This document shows, one piece after another, positions 1-8,512 of a stretch of DNA of 56,326 nucleotides. The notes under the pieces were generated by a model. That model was given only the letters and a program-made list of their open reading frames with translations. It had not been told where the DNA came from and ran no database searches. A program made the position numbers and the translations under genes. The stretch covers positions 1 through 56,326 of the forward strand of contig JANQQI010000078.1 of the NCBI GenBank assembly GCA_028285085.1, in the 5' to 3' direction. How positions within the stretch are numbered: position 1 is the first letter of the stretch; every line of letters begins with the position of its first letter. The stretch comes from Saprospiraceae bacterium (GTDB lineage: Bacteria > Bacteroidota > Bacteroidia > Chitinophagales > Saprospiraceae).

Positions 1-843
1 GCTGCGGCAGCGGCCCGGACCACCAACATCCGATTGAGAAGCGCCGTTACCGTATTGAGTGCGGCCGACCCCGTGCGGGTTTTTCAAAATTTTGCAACCT
101 TGGATTTGATTTCAAACGGGCGGGCAGAAATAGTGGCTGGGCGAGGTTCATTTATCGATGCATTTCCGTTGTTTGGTTATAATTTAAAGGACTACGATGC
201 TCTCTTTGCCGAGAAGTTAGAGCTGTTACTTAAAATCAGAGATAACGAAATAATTAATTGGTCGGGTTTATTCCGACCACCGCTTCGAGAACAGGCTATT
301 TATCCAAGACCTTTACAAAAACCACTCCCGATCTGGCTAGGCGTTGGCGGCACGCCCGAATCCTTCGCTCGGGCGGGACGATTGGGCTTACCCTTAATGG
401 TGGCGGTGATCGGAGGACAAACCCATAAGTTTCGGCCGCTGGTAGATTTGTATAGAAAAACCGGAGAAAAAGCGGGTTTTACGTCAGAACAACTCCAGGT
501 GGGTTTGCATTCGTTTGGCTACGTCGCCGAAACTAAAGACCAAGCCATCGAAGACTTCTATCCCGGTTATAAGCTAGCCATGGACAAAGTAGGTCAAGAG
601 CGCGGATGGGCACCTATGCAACGCCAACATTTTGAAAGCCAAATTGACGAAACGGGGGCGATAGTGATTGGTAGTTCTGAAGAAGTAGCCGAAAAAATAA
701 TACGCCACGGTAAAGCATTAGGTGGCATCTCCAGATTTAGCTTTCAAATGGATGTCGGCTTATCCCACGAACAAATGATGCAGTCCATTGAGAGGATTGG
801 TAAAAGTGTTATGCCATTACTTAAAGGTGTATCGTCAAGTTGA
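1..843 (+). CDS. LLM-class flavin-dependent oxidoreductase, 5' end cut by the window
   Basis: The frame is open from the first base, so the real start lies upstream and only the C-terminal ~280 residues are present; the TTG at 34 is not the true start. The sequence matches the luciferase-like monooxygenase (TIM-barrel) family, which uses reduced FMN or F420 on small organic substrates. Visible family marks are SNGRAEIVAGRGS at about residues 37-49 counted from base 1, the PRPLQKPLPIWLGVGG segment that normally lies near the flavin phosphate site, and a C-terminal VGLSHEQMMQSIERIGKSVMP helix. The substrate cannot be told from sequence. The neighbours downstream are unrelated, so it probably ends its own transcription unit. 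Confidence 0.88.
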   Translation, partial: AAAAARTTNIRLRSAVTVLSAADPVRVFQNFATLDLISNGRAEIVAGRGSFIDAFPLFGYNLKDYDALFAEKLELLLKIRDNEIINWSGLFRPPLREQAIYPRPLQKPLPIWLGVGGTPESFARAGRLGLPLMVAVIGGQTHKFRPLVDLYRKTGEKAGFTSEQLQVGLHSFGYVAETKDQAIEDFYPGYKLAMDKVGQERGWAPMQRQHFESQIDETGAIVIGSSEEVAEKIIRHGKALGGISRFSFQMDVGLSHEQMMQSIERIGKSVMPLLKGVSSS

Positions 844-1148
844 AAAATTACTAGATCGTGCTGCCAAGTAGTTATCTTATATCTTGATAGGCCTCAGATT
901 TGATCGCCTCTATCCTCTATACCCTTCCATTTGGTTTCCAAAACCAGATAATTGGCCTCATTCATAGTTTTTCCCGCCTTGAGACAGAATCGTATTCTTA
1001 AAAAGTAAGATCCTCCTGTCATTTCATTACATTTGGTTGGAACGATCTCTTCATTAAAATCGTCTAATGAAGTAAGTTGCAATGATGAGCAAGCAATGAA
1101 GAAAGACCCAACGAAGTGTATATTCTTGGTAGTAGCAATCAACGAATA
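844..1148. other. Intergenic stretch without a convincing gene
   Basis: About 305 bases between the oxidoreductase stop and the next start. A minus-strand frame of 86 codons (894-1154) crosses it, but it overlaps the start of the downstream gene and matches nothing I know. No hairpin followed by a T-run and no good TAnnTTTG promoter was seen. Confidence 0.4.
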
Positions 1149-2063
1149 ATGCAAAAAAAAGTAATCAATAGAATTTTTAATTTTCTCCTGACGGAGAAAC
1201 GGAAAGAAAGCGTAGAAAGAATTACGCTAAGCATTGCTATCATCAGTTACTTAGCGCATTTATTGGTTATTTTTCTAAACACACAAGGGATTATTGAAAT
1301 CGAACAAAAGTTTTTCAAAAACCCGATTGCAGCGATCTATACCCCCTTTTCATTTATTCTGATTTACGAAGTTTTTTTATTGGTTTATTTTCTACCAAAA
1401 TCAATAACGGTATACATTGGTAAGCAGTATGAGATCATTACTTTAATTGTCATCAGAAGAATATTCAAAGATATCGCCTACGTTGAACTAGACTCAAATT
1501 GGTTCCAAAATAAAAACGATTTACAATTCACTTTAGATGTTTTCACCTCCTTGATCTTATTTCTTTTAATCTTTCTGTTTTATAGAAGTATCAAAAAAAG
1601 AAATTATGTTTCAATTGGCAAATCCGACAAAAGAGGCAAGAATATCAAAAAGTTTGTGCTCCTAAAACGCTTCTTAGCGATTACGCTTATTCCACTATTA
1701 TTCATGCTCGCCTTTTACACTTTCACCAAGTGGGGCATCTTAACTTTTCAAGACTATACAAATGGCATATTAGAATTCTCAAAAATAAATAATGTATTCT
1801 TTGATGAGTTTTTCGCTGTTCTAATCGTAGTGGATGTACTCCTATTGCTGGCTTCCTTTTTCTACTCAGATAAATTTCATAAGATTATTCGCAATTCAGG
1901 CTTTGTCATCTCCACCATATTATTGAAAATTTCGTTTTTATCGGTGGGATTAGTGAGCAACATCCTCGTAATCAGCTCTGTTTTATTTGGATATTTGATC
2001 TTACTGATTCATAATCTATACGAAAAAGAGGCCGTGGAAAAGAATAAACAAATAACGGAGTAA
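1149..2063 (+). CDS. Polytopic membrane protein of unknown function
   Basis: A 304-residue protein with about six or seven hydrophobic segments (roughly residues 26-44, 58-80, 125-145, 168-190, 215-240 and 250-288) separated by Lys/Arg-rich loops, so an inner-membrane protein. The frame extends upstream to a GTG at 1116, but the ATG at 1149 is preferred because it begins a normal basic N-terminus (MQKKVINRIF). The base composition is AT-rich, typical of poorly conserved Bacteroidota membrane proteins. I do not recognise the family and see no catalytic motif. A double-hairpin repeat follows 20 bp after the stop, so it is probably monocistronic. Confidence 0.7.
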   Translation: MQKKVINRIFNFLLTEKRKESVERITLSIAIISYLAHLLVIFLNTQGIIEIEQKFFKNPIAAIYTPFSFILIYEVFLLVYFLPKSITVYIGKQYEIITLIVIRRIFKDIAYVELDSNWFQNKNDLQFTLDVFTSLILFLLIFLFYRSIKKRNYVSIGKSDKRGKNIKKFVLLKRFLAITLIPLLFMLAFYTFTKWGILTFQDYTNGILEFSKINNVFFDEFFAVLIVVDVLLLLASFFYSDKFHKIIRNSGFVISTILLKISFLSVGLVSNILVISSVLFGYLILLIHNLYEKEAVEKNKQITE

Positions 2064-2083
2064 AGGAAGAACATAAACCGTTC

Positions 2084-2178
2084 GTCGCAGTTTGTAACTG
2101 CAACGGCATATACGCTACAACAAGTACTTGTTCTTCCGATAACATATTCAGCGGAAGTTACAAACTTCCTCTAGCGAT
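2084..2178 (-). repeat. Copy 1 of a ~98-bp double-hairpin intergenic repeat (inverted orientation)
   Basis: It contains a hairpin at 2084-2104 (arms GTCGCAGTT / AACTGCAAC, loop TGT, one mismatch) and a second at 2153-2169 (arms GGAAGTT / AACTTCC, loop ACA, perfect). On the minus strand it aligns end to end with the copies at 16866-16963 and 22710-22807: it begins ATCGCTAG, then a GTTTGTAACT-type hairpin, a spacer with TTGTAGCGTATA, and the GCAGTTACAAACTGCGAC hairpin. The layout resembles REP/BIME elements mobilised by RAYT (Y1 transposase) proteins. No transposase is encoded here. Confidence 0.75.
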
Positions 2179-2306
2179 TCTCTTCGACAACTCTGAAGTC
2201 TAAGCAACAATCTTATTTTCAGTATACCGTTCAATTATCACATCAGAGCAATCAGGAATTCATACCTTTAGTTATTTCAATGGCTGTAGCACCTTAAACC
2301 AAACTT

Positions 2307-2669
2307 ATGGAAACCGAACTCCTTGAAATATCACCGGTACTGCCCAGCCAAGATATCGCAAGAGATGTCAGCTGGTACGAGAAGTACTTGGGATTCAAAC
2401 TATTGCATCAGGATAAGATGTATGCCGTCATGAGACGAGAAAAGATATGCATCCACTTACAATGGCACGCCGATACGGAGGATGATCCCTTGCTTGGGGG
2501 CTCTGTCATCAAGATTTTTGTCAAGCACCTCCAACCGATATTCAACGAATTTGTAGAAAGAGGAACGGTGCAAGCAGAAAAACTAAGGCTAAATACCCCC
2601 TGGAAAACCAATGAATTTGGGCTTTATGATCTGAATAAAAATGCCATCTTCTTCGTAGAAGATATTTAA
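2307..2669 (+). CDS. VOC (glyoxalase/bleomycin-resistance) family protein
   Basis: A 120-residue single-domain protein with the VOC fold signature: an N-terminal PVLPSQDIARDVSWYEKYLGF segment (residues ~10-30), a middle strand ending in ICIHLQ, and a C-terminal GLYDLNKNAIFFVED strand. VOC proteins bind a metal or a hydrophobic small molecule at the interface of paired beta-alpha-beta-beta-beta units. The length fits the bleomycin-resistance/dioxygenase-like subgroup, but that subgroup is too diverse to name a substrate. It begins at an ATG with no Shine-Dalgarno, and nudK follows 50 bp downstream on the same strand, possibly co-transcribed. Confidence 0.8.
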   Translation: METELLEISPVLPSQDIARDVSWYEKYLGFKLLHQDKMYAVMRREKICIHLQWHADTEDDPLLGGSVIKIFVKHLQPIFNEFVERGTVQAEKLRLNTPWKTNEFGLYDLNKNAIFFVEDI

Positions 2670-2719
2670 TAATCAGATAGAAATACTTAGACATAATACT
2701 AGCATAAAAGAAGAATTAA

Positions 2720-3313
2720 ATGAACAACGAAAAAATCAAAATCCAAAAAACAGAAGTGCTTTCTGATAATTGGTATACTTTAAACAAAGTCACCTACGAT
2801 TACCAGAATAAGCTCGGAGAATGGGAAACGCACTCTAGAGAGGCTTACGATCGAGGAAATGGCGCAACGATCTTACTTTACAATAAAGAGCAAAAAACAG
2901 TCATCCTGACCCGACAATTTCGACTACCGACCTACGTCAACGGGAATGCATCCGGGATGCTGATTGAAGCCTGTGCCGGTTTGCTGGATAAAGACAACGC
3001 CGAAGATTGTATTCGAAAGGAAACGGAAGAAGAAACAGGCTATCGAATTAGTAAAGTGGAGAAAATATTTGAAGCTTATATGTCACCGGGCTCCGTCACC
3101 GAAATTCTATATTTCTTTGTGGCTCAATATGACAAGGACATGAAAGTCAGTGAAGGTGGCGGGTTACAAGAAGAACAAGAAAATATTGAAGTCTTAGAAT
3201 TAAACTTCGAGGCAGCCCTCCAGATGATTTATTCGGGTGAGATCCAAGATGGCAAAACCATCATGCTGCTCCAATACGCCAAAATTCATAATCTCATTCC
3301 GACATCAGACTAG
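2720..3313 (+). CDS. nudK: GDP-mannose pyrophosphatase NudK (Nudix hydrolase)
   Basis: A 197-residue Nudix protein that resembles Escherichia coli NudK along its whole length. Shared blocks are VLSDNWYTL near the N-terminus, REAYDRGNGATILLYN (residues ~41-56), and the Nudix helix beginning AGLLDKDNAEDCIRKE and running through TEEETGY (~89-111), followed by EAYMSPGSVTE. The first Glu of the Nudix consensus is replaced by Asn, while the metal-binding KETEEE core is kept. The family hydrolyses GDP-mannose and other nucleotide sugars to GMP and sugar phosphate in the cytoplasm. The C-terminal GEIQDGKTIMLLQY is also NudK-like. The neighbours give no pathway context. Confidence 0.9.
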   Translation: MNNEKIKIQKTEVLSDNWYTLNKVTYDYQNKLGEWETHSREAYDRGNGATILLYNKEQKTVILTRQFRLPTYVNGNASGMLIEACAGLLDKDNAEDCIRKETEEETGYRISKVEKIFEAYMSPGSVTEILYFFVAQYDKDMKVSEGGGLQEEQENIEVLELNFEAALQMIYSGEIQDGKTIMLLQYAKIHNLIPTSD

Positions 3314-3377
3314 CAATAATTAATGACTTCAATAATTTCCAAACCAGCTCCAAATCTAGATTAAAAAGATCAATGCC

Positions 3378-3722
3378 ATGTCCAAAAGTAACAAGGTATT
3401 AGATGCAGCGGAGAAGCATACGGGCCCCAGAACCTGTCCTGAGTGCGGCTTCCAATATCCTTTACCATTATTTATCAAGCGATACGTGATGAAGTTTGGC
3501 TTTCCTAAATGGGCCTGCCCAAGTTGCCAAAAATTGATAAAATATAACTATTTTAAGTCCAACCTGATTGGAGCAGCCGTTTTTTTAGGTGGTATCTTTC
3601 TACTCAAAAGCTTAGAATCAAAGTATGGCTGGGATATGCCTATTTTTATTTTTATGGTTTCATACCTCTTCTTAGGCCTCATCTTATTAAGCTTCGATAC
3701 GCTCGAAAGATATAAGCCATAG
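3378..3722 (+). CDS. Small zinc-ribbon membrane protein
   Basis: A 114-residue protein with a soluble N-terminal zinc-ribbon, two CxxC knuckles at Cys20/Cys23 and Cys47/Cys50, followed by two hydrophobic helices at about 62-80 and 88-107. The four cysteines almost certainly bind one zinc ion, with the ribbon on the cytoplasmic side. Similar short ribbon-plus-two-helix proteins are common and uncharacterised, so no function is assigned. It lies between nudK and a secreted protein, both on the same strand, with gaps of 64 and 108 bp. Confidence 0.75.
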   Translation: MSKSNKVLDAAEKHTGPRTCPECGFQYPLPLFIKRYVMKFGFPKWACPSCQKLIKYNYFKSNLIGAAVFLGGIFLLKSLESKYGWDMPIFIFMVSYLFLGLILLSFDTLERYKP

Positions 3723-3830
3723 GCTTAGATGAAGTAAACCAGAAACATCGATAGCTAAGCTACTTGCTGAAAAATTGATGCTAAACGCATCTAAAGAATT
3801 ACTCAATTTTTCACACCTAACCCATCTCAT

Positions 3831-5618
3831 ATGAGACAGATTACCTTAGTTATTGTTAGTCTAATCCTCTCCTCTAATTGTTTTGCGACAACCTATTACG
3901 TCAGCAACAGCGGTAGTGATACCAACTCCGGCCTCAGCTGGGCCGAAGCCTTCCTGACCATACAAGTGGCGGCGGACATTGTCATCGCCGGTGACCTGGT
4001 ATTGGTTGAAGATGGCACTTACGCCGGTTTTGATCTACGGAATGTCAATGGCACTAGCACCAACCCCATTACCTTTCAGGCCGATGGCAATTCGGTGCTG
4101 ATCAATCAAAGTGGCCCCATTCGTGACGACGGGATTAATATAGAGAATGCAGACTGGGTGGTGCTTGATGGCTTCATCGTCAACGATATGGGCGCAAGCG
4201 GCAACGGCATTCGGCTAGTCCTGTCCGATAATTGTACCGTGAGAAATTGTTCGTGCGATAATAACGAACGGGGTATTTTCACCGGTTTCACCGACGATAT
4301 TCTAATTGAAAATAATGTCTGTACTAATTCTGTATCTGAGCATGGCATCTATGTATCTAACAGTTCCGACCGTCCCATTATCCGTTACAATGAGTGTTTT
4401 GGTAATAACGCGATCGGTATTCACATGAATGCCGATGCCTCCCTCGGAGGAGACGGCATTATCTCAGATGCGCAGGTATACGGCAATCGGCTTTACGATA
4501 ACAACGCTGCGGCGGGCATCAATATGGATGGTCTTGAGGATCCGGTCGTTTATAACAATCTCATTTATAATAACCACTTTGCCCAAGGTATTGCGCTGTT
4601 CCAGCAAGATGGTGCTATTACCACGCGCGGCGCGAAGGTGTACAATAATACCATTATCGTCCCTTCTGATGGCCGTTGGGGTATACTGGTGAAAGATGGC
4701 AGCAATGTCGATACCGACATCCTAAATAATATCGTTATCAACCTCCACGCCTGGCGGGGCTGTATCGCGATCGAAAATCAAAGTCAGTTTAGCTCCGATT
4801 ATAATATCGTGAATGATAAAATGAGTGCCACCGGCGACGGCTCTACGATTACCTTCTCGGCTTGGCAGGCTTTGGGCTTCGGCGCCAACTCCTTTTTAGC
4901 CGATCCCCTCGATCAGATCTTTGATGACCCCGATAATGATTTATATAATTTATTAAATGGATCGCAGGCCATTGATGCCGGCACAGACCTGGTCGATGGA
5001 TTGGTGACCATAGATATAGAAAGCAATAGCCGACCCCGGGGAGCAGCTTATGATATTGGGGCTTATGAGTATACGAATCCCTTATCCGTCGATCTCCTCA
5101 ATCCAGTCCAAGCTAAAGTGATCCGCGATCAGGTTTGGATAAGCTGGTCGACTGCCTCCGAAATCGACAGCGATTACTTCATCATCAAAAAGAGCCAAGA
5201 CGGAGAACATTGGCAGCAGATTGAACACCTTGACGCCCAGGGCCAAAGCACACAAAGTAATTATTATCGTATTAAAGATCCGAATACCACATCTGGTCAA
5301 TCCTATTATCGAGTGATCGAAATGGACTACAATGGCCAACAAACTGTACTAGGTACCGTCAGTGCCTTCGTTTCCGAAGAGCCAAAGATCAGTATCTTTC
5401 CAAATCCAAGTCGAGGCTACCTCATCCTGCAACACGATCTAAATCCCTCCGAGATTATGAGCATCGAATTGGTGGCCATCAATGGAGAAACGGTGAAGTC
5501 ATTTGATCCGAAAAAGGCACTCCTCGATCTGTCGGACATGGCCGATGGCGCCTATATTTTAAAGGTGGTCGGTAAACATCGCATGCTGTTGGAGGAGCGG
5601 ATATTTTTGGGAAAGTAG
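3831..5618 (+). CDS. Secreted right-handed beta-helix protein with T9SS sorting domain
   Basis: A 595-residue secreted protein. It has a signal peptide at 1-19, then a YYVSNSGSDTNSGLSW motif that typically opens parallel beta-helix (pectate-lyase-like) proteins. Residues ~45-330 carry short Asn-rich coils such as NCTVRNCSCDNNERGIF and YNNLIYNNHFAQGI. Residues ~419-510 form an FN3-like module (WISWSTASEIDSDYF), and ~515-595 the type A sorting domain with IFPNPSRG and a closing ADGAYILKV. The fold suggests binding or cleaving a polysaccharide at the cell surface; the catalytic residues of a known lyase family were not identified. The base composition is more GC-rich than the neighbouring lipoproteins. 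Confidence 0.88.
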   Translation: MRQITLVIVSLILSSNCFATTYYVSNSGSDTNSGLSWAEAFLTIQVAADIVIAGDLVLVEDGTYAGFDLRNVNGTSTNPITFQADGNSVLINQSGPIRDDGINIENADWVVLDGFIVNDMGASGNGIRLVLSDNCTVRNCSCDNNERGIFTGFTDDILIENNVCTNSVSEHGIYVSNSSDRPIIRYNECFGNNAIGIHMNADASLGGDGIISDAQVYGNRLYDNNAAAGINMDGLEDPVVYNNLIYNNHFAQGIALFQQDGAITTRGAKVYNNTIIVPSDGRWGILVKDGSNVDTDILNNIVINLHAWRGCIAIENQSQFSSDYNIVNDKMSATGDGSTITFSAWQALGFGANSFLADPLDQIFDDPDNDLYNLLNGSQAIDAGTDLVDGLVTIDIESNSRPRGAAYDIGAYEYTNPLSVDLLNPVQAKVIRDQVWISWSTASEIDSDYFIIKKSQDGEHWQQIEHLDAQGQSTQSNYYRIKDPNTTSGQSYYRVIEMDYNGQQTVLGTVSAFVSEEPKISIFPNPSRGYLILQHDLNPSEIMSIELVAINGETVKSFDPKKALLDLSDMADGAYILKVVGKHRMLLEERIFLGK

Positions 5619-5758
5619 TGGTGTAAAAAACATAATCTAACTCAAGGCATCTACAATCAAAGGCTAGATGGGATATGTCTATATCTAACTTTTAAGACTT
5701 CCTATCCATTGCTCAATGCAATCACTAGCGTCCCCCCCTAAAGAAACATTTGGTTTAA

Positions 5759-5790
5759 TTGGTGCAGGTTAAATAAATTCATTAACTTTG
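5759..5790 (+). promoter_or_regulatory. Bacteroidota-type promoter for the DoxX-like gene
   Basis: A TTG at 5759-5761 and the exact -7 consensus TAACTTTG (TAnnTTTG) at 5783-5790 are separated by 21 bp. The ATG of the DoxX-like gene lies 36 bp downstream. The match is by eye and the element is short, so chance is possible in AT-rich DNA. Confidence 0.5.
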
Positions 5791-5826
5791 AAATTCAAAG
5801 TACTTTGACTTAACTAAATCTAAGTC

Positions 5827-6546
5827 ATGAAAATTTCCACCAAACTTGAACAATTACATCGGCAGGCCAGAAAAAACAAATGGCTCCAATATTTCGCGGT
5901 TTTCAATCGAATAGCTTTAGCGTTAGGTTTTTTACCCTCTGGCATGCAGAAAGTACTCGGTGAGCGATTTACAGTCCTAGCCGTGAATCACCCGATGGGC
6001 AACTTCCTGGAAGCCTTTCACCATACCGGCTATTATTATACTTTTGTGGGTGTAATGCAAGTCCTTGCGGCTATCCTCCTACTCATCCCCAGAACGGTTA
6101 CGCTCGGGGCATTCATTTACTTTCCGATCATTCTAAACATTTGTATTTTATCTCTGGCCGTAAGATTTGATGGCTCTCAAATCACTTCGCCTTTGATGCT
6201 TTGCGGCGTGCTCTATTTGCTATGTTGGGATTATCATAAATTCAAAAATATATTCCCATTTAACCACCAAAAGGCTAATGACCTTCTACCCAGCAAAACA
6301 GAATTCACAGCCAAGTTCCCAACCAGATTTTTTACGGTGGTCTTTATCATTATATTAGCCGTAGCCAGCCATACCAGTATTTTATACCAGATCCTACCGA
6401 GAAATACGATCTCAGATTGTCAAAGTCAATGCAGTGACAAAATGAACACCGAAGATTGTCTCAATTTCTGCGATTGTATCCATTCCGAAGGCAAGCCGCT
6501 TGATGTATGCTTGAATCGATTTAGCAAAAACAGCGAGAAGGATTGA
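5827..6546 (+). CDS. DoxX-like membrane protein with a six-cysteine C-terminal tail
   Basis: A 239-residue protein whose first ~150 residues look like a four-helix DoxX/DoxD-type membrane protein: hydrophobic stretches at about 25-40, 75-95, 97-115 and 122-138, with a GFLPSGMQKVLG motif after the first helix. A fifth helix lies at ~167-188. The last ~45 residues form a soluble tail with six cysteines (198, 202, 211, 215, 217 and 228), spaced CxxxC...CxxxCxC...C, unusual for DoxX proteins. The tail may bind a metal or form disulfides outside the membrane. DoxX relatives are linked to thiol or quinone redox chemistry. A good promoter precedes it and the gene stands alone. Confidence 0.75.
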   Translation: MKISTKLEQLHRQARKNKWLQYFAVFNRIALALGFLPSGMQKVLGERFTVLAVNHPMGNFLEAFHHTGYYYTFVGVMQVLAAILLLIPRTVTLGAFIYFPIILNICILSLAVRFDGSQITSPLMLCGVLYLLCWDYHKFKNIFPFNHQKANDLLPSKTEFTAKFPTRFFTVVFIIILAVASHTSILYQILPRNTISDCQSQCSDKMNTEDCLNFCDCIHSEGKPLDVCLNRFSKNSEKD

Positions 6547-6708
6547 GATGAAGTACTGATTTGAATTTTGGGAATAGAATCCCGCTGATATATGATGCTT
6601 TACCCACATCAATTCATTATTTTTGGTAGCAGAAAATGCCTTATAAGAAGCGGGCAATTCTGATTAAAGCTCACTACATTAATAACAAACAAAAAAGTAG
6701 AATCCAGT

Positions 6709-7062
6709 ATGGGACCAATGGAAAACTCAGAGATTTTGGACATCCTTAACATACTTCAAGTAGGTATGATTGATCTCATTGAACCGGGTAAAACAGCGTA
6801 CGACGAAAACGATGTACATACTTGTATCAGTTTAATCAATGAACATGTAAAAGACGTCAACCATGCAGCATCTAAGGAGGAAGCGATGAAAATAGTAGAA
6901 AAGACAGTCCTGGCATTGAATGACTTAAACAAAAAGTGTGCACACGAGCTCATCGATACGGCGGCAAGAGAAGATATCGTTGAAGTCATTATTCTTGTCA
7001 TGAATTTCAAAGGATTCAATACCAAAGGAGAAGATGTTACCGAAGAATGGAGAGAATGGTAA
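6709..7062 (+). CDS. Small acidic soluble protein of unknown function
   Basis: A 117-residue, Glu/Asp-rich, probably all-helical cytoplasmic protein without signal peptide or membrane helix. The C-terminal half (LNDLNKKCAHELIDTA, then REDIVEVIILVMN and a final DVTEEWREW) looks conserved in style, and I recall similar uncharacterised short proteins in distant bacteria, but no named domain can be given. Two starts are possible, ATG at 6709 or 6718; the longer frame is reported. The next gene begins only 23 bp after the stop, so the two may be co-transcribed. Confidence 0.65.
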   Translation: MGPMENSEILDILNILQVGMIDLIEPGKTAYDENDVHTCISLINEHVKDVNHAASKEEAMKIVEKTVLALNDLNKKCAHELIDTAAREDIVEVIILVMNFKGFNTKGEDVTEEWREW

Positions 7063-7085
7063 AAAATAAAAAGATCATATTTAGA

Positions 7086-8117
7086 ATGAAAAAGATACTC
7101 CTATTTTTAATTGCGATAACTATTTGGGGATGTGAGCCGGTAAAACATGAAATCCAGGAAGTAGTCGCATTCCAAGGCCAGCAAGTCACCGGAGTGGCCG
7201 TTAGTGATAACGGAGATATTTTTGCGAATTTTCCAAGATGGCGAACGGGCGTTACACATTCCGTCGTAAAGATTGATCAAAACCAGCGTATTGCTGCCTA
7301 CCCCGACGAAAGATGGAATGACTGGGAGATCGGAGATAGTATTAACGCATCGGTATTTGTGGCCGTCCAATCAGTTGTTGCCTTCGAAGATAAACTCTAT
7401 GTTCTCGACACTCGAAACCCGCTATTCCAGGGCGTTGTCGATCATCCTAAAATATTTGTATTTGATTTACAAAAGGACAAGTTAGTCAACACCTATACCT
7501 TAACTCCAAATAGTTATCACAGTAACTCGTACATCAACGACTTACGCATTGATAAGAAAAATAACAAAATCTACCTGACAGATTCCGGGCATGCAGGACT
7601 AGTCATTGTTGATTTAACTTCGGGACGATCTCAGAGAGTTTTGGATAATCACGTTTCTACCCTGGCCGAAACTGATCATTTAAACATTAATGGCAAAGCG
7701 TGGACCAATACTGTTCATTCGGACGGCATTGCGCTCGACACCAAAAATGACATGTTATATTATCACGCCTTGACCGGTTATAATTTATATGCGGTACCAA
7801 CCAGTGTTTTAGTAGCAGCTGACGAAACAGCAGTTCAAGAAAATGTGAAACTCGTAGCAGAAACCCCTGCTCCCGATGGGATGATTATTGATGATGCCGG
7901 GTATCTGTACCTTGCCGATTTGGAAAATCACAAAATCATAAAACTCAACGTTTCGAATGGCAAAATGGAAGTAATTGCCGAAGGAGATAAAATAAAATGG
8001 GCGGATACTTTTAGCATCCATAATGGAGTGTTGTATTTCACCAATTCCAGAATTCACGAGGCTGCTGGCAGTATAGATAGCCTGGCATTCAATATTAATA
8101 AAATCAAAATCAACTGA
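7086..8117 (+). CDS. Yellow/MRJP-like beta-propeller lipoprotein
   Basis: The ATG at 7086 is chosen because it starts a clean lipoprotein signal (MKKILLFLIAITIWGC, cysteine at residue 16); the frame also runs upstream into the previous gene. The 343-residue product has an NHL/SMP-30/Yellow-type beta-propeller: repeated strands such as GVAVSDNGDIFANFPRW near the start, YINDLRIDKKNNKIYLTDSG in the middle, HSDGIALDTKNDMLYYHALTG, and DGMIIDDAGYLYLADLENHKI. The NFPRW and SDGIAL signatures match the major royal jelly / L-dopachrome tautomerase-related family. Bacterial members are uncharacterised. It is likely anchored in the periplasmic face of a membrane or at the cell surface. Confidence 0.8.
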   Translation: MKKILLFLIAITIWGCEPVKHEIQEVVAFQGQQVTGVAVSDNGDIFANFPRWRTGVTHSVVKIDQNQRIAAYPDERWNDWEIGDSINASVFVAVQSVVAFEDKLYVLDTRNPLFQGVVDHPKIFVFDLQKDKLVNTYTLTPNSYHSNSYINDLRIDKKNNKIYLTDSGHAGLVIVDLTSGRSQRVLDNHVSTLAETDHLNINGKAWTNTVHSDGIALDTKNDMLYYHALTGYNLYAVPTSVLVAADETAVQENVKLVAETPAPDGMIIDDAGYLYLADLENHKIIKLNVSNGKMEVIAEGDKIKWADTFSIHNGVLYFTNSRIHEAAGSIDSLAFNINKIKIN

Positions 8118-8147
8118 ATGCCTAAAACGCATTAATAAGTTCTAAGA

Positions 8148-8489
8148 ATGGACAATATAATAGACTATGAAAACGAAAGAAGTTTTTCTGTAAAGCAGAA
8201 AAGTAATAACTCTGCCTTCTTGGTTTCATTTTTAGTTTTAGGTGTCCTGAATATCTTATTTTTTGTTTGGGTCATCCCCTATGCACAAAAAAACATCAAC
8301 AATCACGTTGGAAACGAAACATTAGTTTTAATCCTAATTTTCATATTATTTACGATTACTGGAATTGGCTTATTCAAATTAATTCAAAAGCGAATTACCG
8401 TTTTAATTGCCATTGGGTTTTTAATCAATCTACTTTACTGGCTTTATGAACTAGAAAAGCTGGAATGCTATCATTGCTCGCTTCACTAA
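8148..8489 (+). CDS. Small three-helix membrane protein
   Basis: A 113-residue protein with a soluble N-terminus of ~22 residues and three hydrophobic helices at about 23-45, 58-79 and 83-100, ending in a short tail with two cysteines (CYHC). I do not recognise a family. It begins 30 bp after the propeller lipoprotein, and its 3' end overlaps one of the possible starts of the next gene, consistent with one transcription unit. Confidence 0.6.
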   Translation: MDNIIDYENERSFSVKQKSNNSAFLVSFLVLGVLNILFFVWVIPYAQKNINNHVGNETLVLILIFILFTITGIGLFKLIQKRITVLIAIGFLINLLYWLYELEKLECYHCSLH

Positions 8490-8512
8490 ACCAGAATGAA
8501 TCAAATCATAAA

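Noticed and set aside
894-1154. 86-codon minus-strand frame with a lipobox-like FIAC near the start
   Set aside because: It overlaps the start of the downstream gene, has no recognisable domain and no promoter. A decayed gene cannot be ruled out.
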